From Polytrichum commune (lineage: Eukaryota; Streptophyta; Polytrichopsida; Polytrichales; Polytrichaceae): a stretch of DNA of 64,000 nt. The translations under genes and the position numbers were made by a program. Of the stretch, positions 11,545 to 21,674 are shown one piece after another; the first letter of the stretch is position 1; every line of letters begins with the position of its first letter. The DNA is taken from positions 39,618,001 to 39,682,000 of the forward strand of contig OX485804.1 of the NCBI GenBank assembly GCA_950295325.1. Direction: 5' to 3'. A model generated the notes under the pieces. It was not told where the DNA came from. It did not search any database and was given only the letters and a program-made list of their open reading frames with translations.

Positions 11545-12202
11545 TAAGTTAGGACGGAGAACCTTGTACGTTCATTCACATGTCATGTAGTAGCAATTTA
11601 TAGAGGTTATAAATTGGAAAGGAGAAACCCTATACATTAATGCACAGCAGCACATGGTATATAACAGAAATTTAGGAAGGCTAGAAGTCAGGAGGAGAAC
11701 GCACAGGGTTTATAATAGCAACTTAGGAGGCGAGAAGTTGGGAGGTAAAACCCTGTACGGTAACGCACAGGGTTTATAAGAAAAATTTAGGGAGGCCAAA
11801 AGTTGGGAGCTAAAACCTTGTGCGTTAACGCACAGGGTTTGTAATAACAACTTAGGAAGGCAAAAAGTTGGGAGGAGAAACCCTGTGCGTTAACGCAGAG
11901 GGTTTGTAAGAGCAACTTAGGAGGCAAAAAGTTGGGAGGAGAAACCCTCTGCGTTAACGCAGAGGGTTTGTAAGAGCAACTTAGGAGGTAAAAAGTTGGA
12001 AGGAGAAATCCTGTACATTAACGCAGAGGATTTATAAGCGCAACTTAGGAAGCAAAAAATTGGGAGGAGAAACCCTGTGCGTTAACGCACATGGTTTGTA
12101 AGAGCAACTTAGGAAGCAAAAAATTGGGAGGAGAAACCCTGTGCGTTAACGCACAGGGTTTGTAAGCGCAACTTAGGAAGGCCAAAAGTTGGGAGGTAAA
12201 AC
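11545..12202. repeat. 64-bp minisatellite, each unit centred on a palindrome
   Basis: About ten units of 64-65 bp; the first ones are degenerate and the last five are close copies. Each unit carries a palindrome around CCTGTGCGTTAACGCACAGG with flanking AAA/TTT. The clear copies start near 11748, 11813, 11878, 11942, 12006, 12070 and 12134. The spacer is of the type GTAAGAGCAACTTAGGAGG. Some units show matched changes in both arms (11942-11969; 12006-12033). The array lies between the small basic ORF and the methyltransferase-like gene. Confidence 0.92.
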
Positions 12203-12647
12203 GACTAGGACAGCCTAAAAGTAAAAAAAAAATCTATTGTATGAATTTAAATCGATGTTCAGAACGTAGGAGCAAAAAACTATTCAAAACGGGGTTAGAA
12301 TGTAAGAAATGAGAAATATGTCTACTCAAATATTCATGCAATACGTTATAGGAGTTAGAAAAAGACACAAAATAGCATAATTTTTGTTTTGACCCGAAAC
12401 CCAAAATCTATGAGGTGGCCCAAAACAAGGAAATAGATAGAAGAATGAGAAAATAAAATGATTTCGAACCAAAACAAAATATATAAAAAATTGTACCTAC
12501 AGAGATTTAGATAATATAGCATGTTTTTGTTTTTGTTTTTACCCCATAAGCATTTTTTTCCAGATTTTACAAGTTTTGGCAAATCTACCAATTCCAGACT
12601 AAAAAAAATAAAAATAAAGTTTTTTTTCAAATTCATGTCTCGGCCAT

Positions 12648-12768
12648 GTGCGTTAACACACAGGGTCTATGCGCTAACGCACAGGCCTTATGCGCTAACG
12701 CACAGTGGCCTCAAAGTTGCCAGCGCAGACCTTGTGCGTTAACGCACAGGGTCTACGCTGGCAACTTT
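12648..12768. repeat. Palindrome cluster including a 56-bp near-perfect inverted repeat
   Basis: Several GTGCGTTAACGCAC- and GCGCTAACGCAC-type palindromes are packed here. The largest, 12713-12768, has arms beginning AAAGTTGCCAGCG and ending CGCTGGCAACTTT around the same CTTGTGCGTTAACGCACAGG core used in the minisatellite. It ends about 58 bp upstream of a TATA box, so it could be an operator-like or hairpin element. Confidence 0.9.
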
Positions 12769-12826
12769 CTAGTGGCTATGCGGAGCCACGAAGAGCCACG
12801 CTAAATATGGCTGCAGATACGAGTAG

Positions 12827-12834
12827 TATAAATC
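12827..12834 (+). promoter_or_regulatory. TATA box of the ParB-methyltransferase-like gene
   Basis: TATAAATC sits between the 56-bp palindrome and a pyrimidine-rich leader. A possible 5'-UTR intron starts at 12927 (TACAAG then GTTTGT). The coding start is at 13441. Confidence 0.5.
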
Positions 12835-13002
12835 GCCACACCCCCAAAGCATTCAGTCTTTTTTTTCTCATTTGTCAGACCTGAGCTCGTCGCTGCAAGC
12901 TCTCTCATCTACAGGTGCAGTACAAGGTTTGTTTGCACTTTCTTGATGACTGGGTAATTGCGCATAATCAGGCGTAAATTGCTGACAGTTTGTGAGCATG
13001 GT

Positions 13003-13157
13003 TTGGGTCGCTCGATCCAAACTGCCTGGATGGTTTGGGTCGAGCGACCCAAATCACGCGCAGAAAGTTTGGGTCGTTCGACCCAAACTGGCTGTAGGCG
13101 GTTTGGGTCGCTCGATCGAAACCGCGTGGACAGTTTGGGTCGTTCGATCCAAACTTC
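13003..13157. repeat. Five-unit array of GGGTCG hairpins
   Basis: Five palindromes of the form GTTTGGGTCGNTCGAYCCAAAC recur every 32-36 bp, separated by 9-12 bp of differing sequence. The closing base pair alternates G-C and A-T between units, so the pairing is kept. The array lies in the leader or 5' intron of the methyltransferase-like gene. The same hairpin occurs at 8366-8418 and at 33886-33920. Confidence 0.88.
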
Positions 13158-13192
13158 ACGCCTAACTTTGGTAGACCTGTAGTTGGACACAC

Positions 13193-13220
13193 AGACCCTG
13201 TGCGTTATCGCACAGGGTCT
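13193..13220. repeat. Isolated hairpin of the CCTGTGCG family
   Basis: Arms AGACCCTGTGCG and CGCACAGGGTCT flank TTAT. This is a stray copy of the minisatellite palindrome, downstream of the GGGTCG array and upstream of the coding start. Confidence 0.85.
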
Positions 13221-13440
13221 GCCCTTGTAGTATTGGGGTGAGCGGCCACCCTATTCGTACAATATTTAAAGGTGCAAATGGCAGTGTCTAGAATAATTTT
13301 TGTCATTCTTCCCTGTGTTCGTGATATTCTGTTGTTATTGTTGTTGCTATTGCTGTTGCTTTTGTAATGTTATTGCTAATGTGTTGCTACTGGTTTTGAA
13401 ATATTTATGAAACTTATTTCATTTGTTTTATGACTAATCA

Positions 13441-16400
13441 ATGGATTTGGAGAGAACGACTCCTATTTCTACTGATGATGATTCCACAATGCATTCAACT
13501 CAAGATCGTCCATCTCAACAAGTTCATCATCATCAGGACATATCGTCAAATCTTCATAATAAGAAAAAGAAAAAAATAAATGAATCCCTCGTTGATTTTG
13601 ATTCGGATTAAGATAATGATGGTGACAATAAAACTTATAAAGAGAAAGTGTGGGAGCTTACGAACAAACAAAAGGTGATTTCCACTTCCACAATTTCCTC
13701 AATCCGTGCTGGACTTAATGCTCGCTTGCATGTACCCTTATGTCGCTTGGTTGCTATGCCGATTGTGTATCCTGCTTTGAAGGGTGACATTACTAAATTG
13801 GAGGCTGATTTTTTCAATGGTTATCGTGATGGTGACCGTGTGTTTTATATATCGGCCACCGATTCTAAGGGAAATTTTCAATTCGTGGATGATGAGGTTC
13901 GCGCATCTTGGAGCCCAAATTGGGCTCAAGCCAATGCCCTGTTTGAATCTCAATTGGATACAGATTTGTCATTGACGTCATACAAGAACAAGATGTTTTT
14001 TATATGGGATGGAAATCACAGATTTTCTGCATGGAAAAATTATATTGACCGCGTATATACCGAAGATTATGAACGTCATGTCTTTGTGGATTCTATCATT
14101 TTGGCGCCCGAGCCTGACGACATTCCAAGTTTGTTGACTACTATGCATGACATCAACAAGTAATGTTCTTACCTTTTTTTTTACACTTATTTCTAGTTTA
14201 TATTTTGTTTTCCAAATTATATCATTATGAATCTAATCAATTTAATGTTTTTTTAGGTCAACCGAAAATTCTCACGTATCCACCAATTTGGTGCATACTT
14301 TATATCGGATGTAAAGTATTGGCACCATGCCTTTGACTTCCTTCAGAAAGCAACTGGATCCAAAGAGTTATAAACGATGTGAGGAGAAGTCTGTCGAAAC
14401 TTGGTATTCTTTGACATGACCAATTTTTTTGGATTACATGTACAGTGTAAGTTCTTCTACCATTGCTAATATGTGCCTTATGTTTATTCATCTTCATTTT
14501 ACATTACAGCTATATGTACTTATAAATATTGACTTTTGTTTGATTTTTCAGCAAGAACTTGCTGAGGCTAGCGATATTGCTCTCAACCAGTACAATGAAA
14601 CTCATCCTCTTGAACGGACATCAGACGGAGTTTCAAAAGCAATGTCCGCAGCTGTCAACAAAAAACGTGCAATGTTATCTTCTAGTTTTACGAAACAACT
14701 AGCGATTGCCGACATCAACTTTACCTCTGCTTTCCTTGAAGAAGTTAAGCACCATTGGGGTTCATTTTCGGTGCCTGAAATGCTACAAGAGAAACTTCAT
14801 CGTGTTGCTGTCAATAATGTGGATGCAGAAGTCAAAGTTGGATGGCTTAAGCTTTGGAATGACAATAGATTTGACAAAGATGCATTGCATTTCCCGAAAT
14901 CTCCCCTCTCTGATTCTGCACTTGATGATTGGTTATCAAAGTTTACATATTGGGCACAGTTGGAAAAAAAGGCTATCGAAGAGCTTCAAAGTATTCTTTC
15001 ATCTCCTCTTCAGTTGCCTGCAGATGTGCCTACTCTCTCCGAGTATATCCAAACCTGGAAGTTTGCGGCTTTCAATTCAATATTCTATCGTGAATTCCAA
15101 AGCGGAAAAGTTAAAAAACACAACGGTTGGGATGAGCAACCTAATATTGATCTTGCTATGAAACGTGTATTATACATGTACAACCTAATCTTATTATTTT
15201 TTTGATTTTTTTTATTCCATTTGTGAAATTATCATGGAATATTTGACTTACAATATTTTTGTGTGTAGGTATTTTCGATATGTTTTGATTCCACATAAAT
15301 GCGTTATAGGGGAACCTCGTTTTTTTCCAAATTGGCGTGACACTGGTGCAGGAGATTCATGCATCTTCACTACTGAGATTTGTTTGGATTGGTCGCTCCC
15401 ACACTATGAGGATTGTGGTTGGTATCTTGATTGTCCTAAGGATACATGTCCGTCAAGTGAGAAGACAATCCGTCAGATAAATGATGCTAAAAATGTGGAT
15501 CCTCGTGATACTGTAATTTTGCAAGCACAAATTGTGCAGCTTAAACTTAGAGAGCCAAAACCAAAAGAGACAAAACGTCGTAAGAGGAAACATGTTCCTC
15601 AAACCAAAATACAAGATCATTCAGAAATTTCACAACATGAAGAATTGCTTGTTCTTTCCAATGATTTGGATAAGAATCCACTTGGAGGCGAAAGTTCAAA
15701 GTCTGGATGTGATGTATTGGAATTTTATTACTCCAGCACCTATGACGCTATTCATCGTGCGCCAACGGATATTTTGAGAAAAGAGTTATTCATACTGAAG
15801 AACTTTCTCACGCTCTCGTTTGCTCGATCTACTGTTGTCAAGAACAAGTCTGAAGGGGTGGATGTAGGCCCTCCTGAGTAGATCTAATGGCGGGAATTTA
15901 TTGAAAACGTAAGTATTATTGTTTTGGTATTTTCTCTAATGTTCTTACTTTCATTTGGGTTTTATTTTGTGTCTTATATTGTGATATGTTGTGGTATTTC
16001 AGTTCAATGACAATCGCGAATTTCATGTCATGGGAAGTCCGACTCCCTTTGCCGTTGACTTGGTTTTTCTCCAATTTCCCGACGGTCTTGACTTCAACCT
16101 CTCCAATAGACCTGCTGAAATTCCTCTTTGGAATAAATATGACAAGAACTGGATGGTTGCAACAATGTGCTTGTGCAAGTCCATCTTGTCTGATGATGGC
16201 GTCCTCATAGTATTGTCTGCTATCGATATGCAAACCAAGAAGGTTTTGAATTCAACCTTATACAACGGCAACATGAAAGTTCTTAGGACTTTTATTTGCT
16301 TCAATTCGTACATGGTGTTCAAGGATCCGGAGTCTCCAACCTACACCCTAAGTATAACAGATCACAATTGTTTCTATTTAATTATTTTGGTGTTATTTGC

Positions 16401-17257
16401 ATTGTATATAGTTTTAACACAATTTACATTTTTATGTAGACTCCGGCATTTATGGCTCATGTCTTGGTAAGGGATTTTACTACCATAAAATCCACGAGAC
16501 AACCAAACTCCACTTTTTTTGGCACTGGATTGAAAAGCAAAAACTTGCTTTTCAATTTTGTGGATAAAAAAAACATGCTTCTTCAAAAATCGGGAAGACC
16601 TTGGAGGGGGCCATATCAAAAATCGCCGCGTTTTTTTCAAGATCTTATTGAATTGTTTACACCATCGAATGGACGCGTTGTTGATTTGACATGTTCCACT
16701 GGAGCTTCTATCCTAGCAATACGCGCATGTGGCAGACATCTTCTTACATTTGAGGGTGATAATGACATGTTTGAGCACATATTGAAACTGTTTTTGGAAA
16801 ACGTTTTGAAAGAGGGGTCATCTAAGGAGAATATACAAGATCTCACAAAAGAAGATGATGACCTCTCGGATGAGAAGATGCTTGAATTTGAGTGTGAGTA
16901 AGTTTTAATACAATAATTTTTTATTCAATTCATTCGTTTCATTCAATTCATTGGTTCATTTTTTTTCTTCACATTATTTACATGTTTCATCGATTTGATT
17001 TCAGGAATACGATTGGAAAGAGGACATGTCTCCCGTTTTGGGCACATAGACAATTCCTACGAAGTCCAAGCCGTAGCCCGCGTCTCCCATCATATGCCGA
17101 GAACGTTGCAATTGCAATGTTGAATCTCGAAGATTCGGATCCAAATGAAGAATCTTGCTATAGTTCCAAAATCAATTCGCAATGCAAAGGTGCTCGAATA
17201 TATATAGATGACGAGGCAAAAGATAGTTTCATGTCTAGTGCTACTACTGATGAATAA
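13441..17257 (+). pseudogene. ParB-like plus beta-class DNA methyltransferase-like protein, seven exons, broken
   Basis: Exons read 13441-14159, 14257-14446, 14552-15177, 15269-15908, 16003-16351, 16440-16897 and 17005-17257; all joins are GT-AG and keep phase (about 1,078 codons). Exon 1 contains WDGNHRFSAW (D at about residue 190) followed by a hydrophobic strand, as in ParB/sulfiredoxin-like domains. Exons 5-6 resemble a permuted N4/N6-amino-methyltransferase in order: VDLVFLQFPDG in the motif IV place, ILSDDGVLIVLS, then RFFQDLIELFTPSNG, VVDLTCSTGAS and GRHLLTFEGD for the cofactor side. The catalytic D/N-PP-Y tetrapeptide is not visible. The middle (exons 3-4) is helical and unknown. Lesions: stops at 13609, 14312, 14417, 15879 and 15885, and a one-base frameshift near 16557. 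It lies within the MULE, so it is probable transposon cargo. Function is not proven; DNA binding or an anti-silencing role is possible. Confidence 0.72.
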
Positions 17258-17387
17258 ATTTTTGGACTTCATGTTGTTTATCCTTCTCAACCCTCTTATT
17301 ACTAAACCCTAAAATCATCATTTTAAAGGCCACAATTCCACGGTTATAGGATATTGGTGGCCCTATTACCAAAATTTTCATCTTCCT

Positions 17388-17427
17388 CACTGCTCATAAG
17401 TTACCGTTCATAAGATAGCACTCTCCT
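17388..17427 (-). repeat. Right terminal inverted repeat of the MULE
   Basis: Read inward on the minus strand it gives AGGAGAGT, then GCTATCTTATGA, then a TGAGCAGTGAG subterminal motif, as at the left end. Confidence 0.65.
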
Positions 17428-17436
17428 GCCGGTGAA
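17428..17436. repeat. Right target-site duplication of the MULE
   Basis: GCCGGTGAA, an exact copy of 6132-6140, immediately outside the right inverted end. Confidence 0.75.
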
Positions 17437-17841
17437 GGCCGTGTCATTCGGCCTTGGGTGGGTTTGGCGGCCATACCGCCTCACCCATATAAGCCTCTAG
17501 GACTTCTGGCAGGGCCCCTACCCCACCGTCAAGAAACCTTTTGTCTCTCTACCAAGAATTGGGGCCAAATAGACATTTTCCCTAAGCTGTTGGGGCTGGA
17601 AGCCCCCAACAGCTTCAGAACACCATAACTTTATTGTATGATGTATGATGTTTACATACAAACACTCCATCGTCATTTACATTTCACGTAGATGCCAATA
17701 GACTCATCATTTGCCCCATTCGAGTAAGTATTGAGGAAGTTATACCTGTTCAAACCTTGGCAATCCCGAGAGCCACTCCCAGGCCACTACTGTACGAGGG
17801 CGTTGTCCCGGGACAACGCCCCACTCAAATTGTCATATCCC
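17437..17841. other. Intergenic DNA with two hairpins
   Basis: No gene. An inverted repeat with arms AAGCTGTTGGGG and CCCCAACAGCTT lies at 17584-17615. A perfect 22-bp palindrome with half-site GGCGTTGTCCC lies at 17799-17820. Confidence 0.7.
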
Positions 17842-18102
17842 TGTTGAGAGTATCAACATAACCTAGACAATCAATAGACACAATCAACGTGTAAAATGAA
17901 TATTGTGCCCGGTATTGGGGACATGTCTATATATATATATATACTACTGCAGTTAATGCAATTAATGCATACAGCCGTCATCGGCATGGTCTACTGTATA
18001 GTAGGTGTAGCCTTGCCTAATCCTAATCAGGGAGGTTAATTATACCATGGACCTAGCTCTCCTCAGGGGTAGTGCATAGGTCGCGTCAGACCTATGTCAA
18101 CA
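17842..18102 (-). repeat. LTR of a copia element
   Basis: On the minus strand the 261-bp LTR starts TGTTGACATAG and ends CTCTCAACA, the TG...CA form. A polypurine tract GTCGAGGAGGAG abuts its start (18114-18103), and the RNase H end lies just inside. The other LTR was not found in this window. Confidence 0.75.
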
Positions 18103-18194
18103 CTCCTCCTCGACATATGAGAACTACCTCATTAAAAAACTTTGTTGTATAAAAACCCTTCTGGGAAAACCATCAACGAAGAAAAGAATATAGC

Positions 18195-19138
18195 CTATGG
18201 TGAGGTCAATTCATGTAGAGGTCTCATTCCTGCATCCTCAACTAGCTTCTTGTACTTGTACGCTGGTAAAACTTTGGTGAGCATCTCAGCTACATTATGC
18301 TCGGATTCGATCTTTCTAACTTCAATTTGTTTGGTTTCAATCAAATCTTGAGTATACCCAAATATGTGGGGGCTGATGTGCTTGACTCTATCTGCCTTAA
18401 TGAATCCAATGTTCATTTTATTTACGCATGCCACATTGTCCTCAAAGATTATCGTTGGATTTGCTGGATGGCTTATTTTGTATTGTTTGGCCAAGATGTC
18501 CTGCATCATCCATAGCCACACTGCCTCCCTGGATGCTTCATGGAAGGCCAATAGTTCAACATGATTTGTTGAGGTTGCGGTCACGGTTTGCTTTGCCGAT
18601 TTCTACGAGATCGGTGCTCCGTTTTTATGAATATGTAGCATGTTTGTGATTTCCTGGTCACCTCAACAGTCTTGAATCCGGAATTTGCATATCCTATGAT
18701 TTCGCTCTTCGCATCTTTCTTGTAAAAGAGTCTGAGGTCCTCTATTCCTCGTAGATAGCAAAGCAGGTATTTGACTCCGTTTCAGTGTCTGGCTGTTGGT
18801 TTTTTACTGTGTCTCGCAAGGATGTTGGTTGCGAACGCTATGTCTGGCCTCATATGTGTGGTTAAGTAAGTGAACACTCCAACCACTGTGAGGTACTTTT
18901 GCTTGTCTATTATCTCCTTCTCCTTTGAGCAAGGTTGGTAGGGGTGATCATCGCTGCGGCTCTGTTCAATCATTAGTACGGCTACTGCGTGTGCCTGGTC
19001 CATGTGAAAATGTTGTAGCTTCCTAAGTGAGGACTTCACAAGGATGGTGAATGAGTCAATAGCATTGGAACGGTTCCCAAATGGAGTAACGAAAGGACGC
19101 ATCATTTTGCTTTTCAAGAACAGTGAACGCTCAAGCTT
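18195..19138 (-). pseudogene. Ty1/copia RT C-terminus and RNase H, truncated
   Basis: The minus strand reads a typical copia 3' coding end: FHMDQAHAVAV, KYLTVVGVFTYLTTHMRPDI and FATNILARHSKKPTARH in one frame, then after a frame break TATSTNHVELLAFHEASRE, TIIFEDNVACV, RVKHISPHIFGYTQDLIE and NVAEMLTKVLPAYK. These are RNase H and tail motifs. It stops at 18195, about 90 bp before the LTR. The upstream part of the polyprotein is missing because the LINE at 19139 abuts it. Confidence 0.88.
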
Positions 19139-19926
19139 AACCAATTGGCGACCGATCACGTTACTCAACACCACTTACAAGATCTTTGCGAAGGCTCTCC
19201 AATGGTGACTCCAACCTCTTCTTACCACTTCGATTTATTTTAGACAATATCCTACTCACACATGAAACAATCCAATGGGCTAAGGAGTCACGCCAAGAAT
19301 CCATCTTCCTAAAACTCGACTTCAGCAAAGCCTATGACACGGTTGATTGGGCTTTCATGTTCCAAGTCATGAGGAAATTAGGAATGCCAAGCATGTTTAT
19401 TAAAATGATAAGAATATTGTTTCATGACGCAACAGTCTCCGTTAATCTCAATAATGTAGTAACAAAACCTTTTGGACTTCACAGAGGAGTTCGCCAAAAG
19501 TGCCCTCTTGCCCCCTATCTCTTCATTATAACGGCAAAGGCACTTAATGCAGCAGTGAACCATGCAATGGGTACCGGCAACCTCAAAGGCATTGACCTTC
19601 CAAAAGGCGTATCCCAACAGATCATCAACCAATACGCTGATGACACATCCTTCACGGTTAAGGCAGAAGAAGCTAACATAGATTACCTTGTAGAAATTCT
19701 TTACAAGTTTGGTACAACCTTCGGACTCGAAATCAATTGGCAAAAGAGCATGGCGTATTGGTGTGGTCGAGGACAACCGCTGAGGTGGGTGGAGAAATAC
19801 CAGTGGAAGTGGGCCGCAAATGGAGACTTATCCAAACTTCTAGGCACGCCTTTTGGTCTCAATTTGGATTTGCAGGACATCGACCAATTTTTCATTAATA
19901 GGGTTGAGGGTAAACTCAAGTACTAG
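19139..19926 (+). pseudogene. LINE reverse transcriptase domain
   Basis: RT motifs run in order: FLKLDFSKAYDTVDW (motif A, catalytic Asp), RGVRQKCPLAPYLF (motif B, where a Lys replaces the Gly usual in RQGCPL) and NQYADDTSF (YADD catalytic box). KLLGTPFGLNL follows as the thumb. A stop near 19186 precedes the main block (open 19186-19926) and a TAG ends it. Residual homology continues to about 20410 with further stops. Confidence 0.9.
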
Positions 19927-20409
19927 AGCTCCACCAATTTGTCCCTTGCAGGACGCACTCTCATCGTAAACCAAGTGTTGATGTCATCCCTCAGGTATTT
20001 TATTGCGGTATAGGTTGGGTCAAGAAAAGTTCTTGGAAGGACTAAAGTTTTACTCTGCAACTATTTGTGGTCTAGATCGGAGAGTACGGCTAGAGCTTGT
20101 GTAAGTTGGGATGATTGCACGATGCCCAAGAAGAAGAAAAAGGCCTTAGTCTTATCTCGTCAAAAGATGCAATGAAATCTCTCATGAGAGAATGGATTAT
20201 TCAAGCCCTACTTCCAGGCCAACCAAACCTTCAAATCATTTTGCGCTATCATATCAAGCAGTTGCAACCTTCCACCCATGGATCATGAGACCCTTCCTCC
20301 CTATGATTGTTCTCCCACAATTCTCTACAAGGGGAGGATCCAAAGTCTGGCACCATATTACCCAATCGTGGAAGGTTATGGCGAAAACAATGACATACTA
20401 TGAGCCCAA

Positions 20410-21670
20410 AATGGTTGCTCACATTTGTTTTATGCTTAGAATTTATTTAGATTTGCATTTGACATCATTGTGAAACATCAAAAAGTATAAAAAAAAAATG
20501 AGGTTTGGTGTGGGATTATGTTTAGGCCTTAGGCTTATGCAGTGTGGTTAATTAAAGGATTAGCGGCATTAGGGGGTTGGTTGAATTAAGTTGAGAGTGT
20601 GTGTGTTAAGTAAGGGGAAGGGCCTTGGGTTTAATTGTTTGAATTAAGGCCTTCCCGTGTTGGTTTAAGGGTAGAGGGTTTAGTGGATAGGCTTGGGTTT
20701 TTCATTCAACAAGGTTTATGGGCCTCAGGATATAGTGTGTGTCTTCTTCTTTTTCGGCACTGGGAGAGCAAGCGGAGGAGCTGGTAGAATGGCGGAGCGC
20801 AAGCTCCGAGGCTGGATTGAGGAGCTAAGCTCAAAGGCTGGATTGGGTCAGCTAAGCTCGAAGTTGGTTTGAGGCAGCTAATCTCGAAGGCTGGATTGGG
20901 TCAGCTAAGCTCAAAGCTGGTTTGAGGCAGCTAAGCTCGAAGGCTGGATTGGGTCAGCTAAGCTCGAAGGCTGGTTTGAGGAGCTAAGCTCGAAGCTGGT
21001 TTGAGGCAGCTAAGCTCAAAGGCTGGATTGGGTCAGCTAAGCTCAAAGGCTGGTTTGAGGCATCTAAGCTCGAAGGCTGGATTGGGTCAGCTAAGCTTGA
21101 AGCTGGATTGAGGAGCTAAGCTCGACGGCTGGATTGAGGCAGCTAAGCTCGAAGGCTGGATTGGGTCAGCTAAGCTCGAAGCTGGATTGAGGAAGCTAAG
21201 CTCGAAGCTGGATTGAGGCGACTAAGCTCGAAGCTGGAGAAGCCCTTTTGACGGGCAGTGATGGGCGTAGCCCCGAGCCCAACAGTATAGGATCCCGAAA
21301 CCACATTAATTACTGAAGTTGAAGCAAAGGGGGGTAGTGGTAGTATTCACCTTATATTACAATAGAGGCTAGGTGGGTAGGCTTAATATAAGGGATTAGT
21401 CTGGGTAATTAGTTAATTAGTAAGTGAAGAAACCACACAATGCTAGGTGGTGGCATTAAGTGTTCATTAGGTGTGTGGGTTTTGCGAGGGGATGTATTAC
21501 GGGGGTGATAATAGGGAAGAGCGTTCTTCAACGCTTGTATCCTCGCCATGGAATAATTGGGGTGCCAAAATTGATGTGAGATGCAATGGAGGTTAATGAC
21601 ATTGGGAAGATTTAGCTAGGCTAGCATGAATGTGATCCCCATGCCCTCACCCGGACTACGACGCATAAGG
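20410..21670. other. Non-LINE segment inserted in the LINE
   Basis: LINE protein similarity stops after YYEPKM and resumes near 21675. The intervening 1.26 kb has no coding similarity and contains the minisatellite. I could not identify terminal repeats, so its nature is open. Confidence 0.5.
20796..21240. repeat. About 26-bp minisatellite
   Basis: About 17 units of the type GGCTGGATTGRGTCAGCTAA plus GCTCRAA, with small length variants (GAGGAGCTAAGCTC). It lies within the segment that splits the LINE. Confidence 0.9.
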
Positions 21671-21674
21671 GTGG

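Larger units (their letters stand above)
6140..17427. mobile_element. Mutator-like transposon (about 11.3 kb) carrying a ParB-methyltransferase-like gene
   Basis: The ends are inverted relatives: GCTATCTTATGA at 6148-6159 matches, in inverse orientation, 17408-17419, and both sides continue with TGAGCAGTGAG-type subterminal motifs. Outside them lies the direct repeat GCCGGTGAA. Inside are a minus-strand MULE transposase, a divergent small basic ORF, palindromic repeat arrays and a plus-strand seven-exon gene with ParB-like and DNA-methyltransferase-like regions. A SINE sits inside the left part. Both main genes carry disabling lesions, so this copy is probably inactive. Divergent transposase and accessory genes resemble the layout of Arabidopsis VANDAL-type MULEs, but the cargo here is different. 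That one element covers both genes is inferred from the ends and target duplication. Confidence 0.75.

Noticed and set aside
13003-13157. CRISPR-like array of palindromic repeats
   Set aside because: Spacers are only 9-12 bp, repeats vary, there are no cas genes and the context is eukaryotic.
17303-17313. Telomere-like CTAAACCCTAAA
   Set aside because: A single short occurrence without an array.
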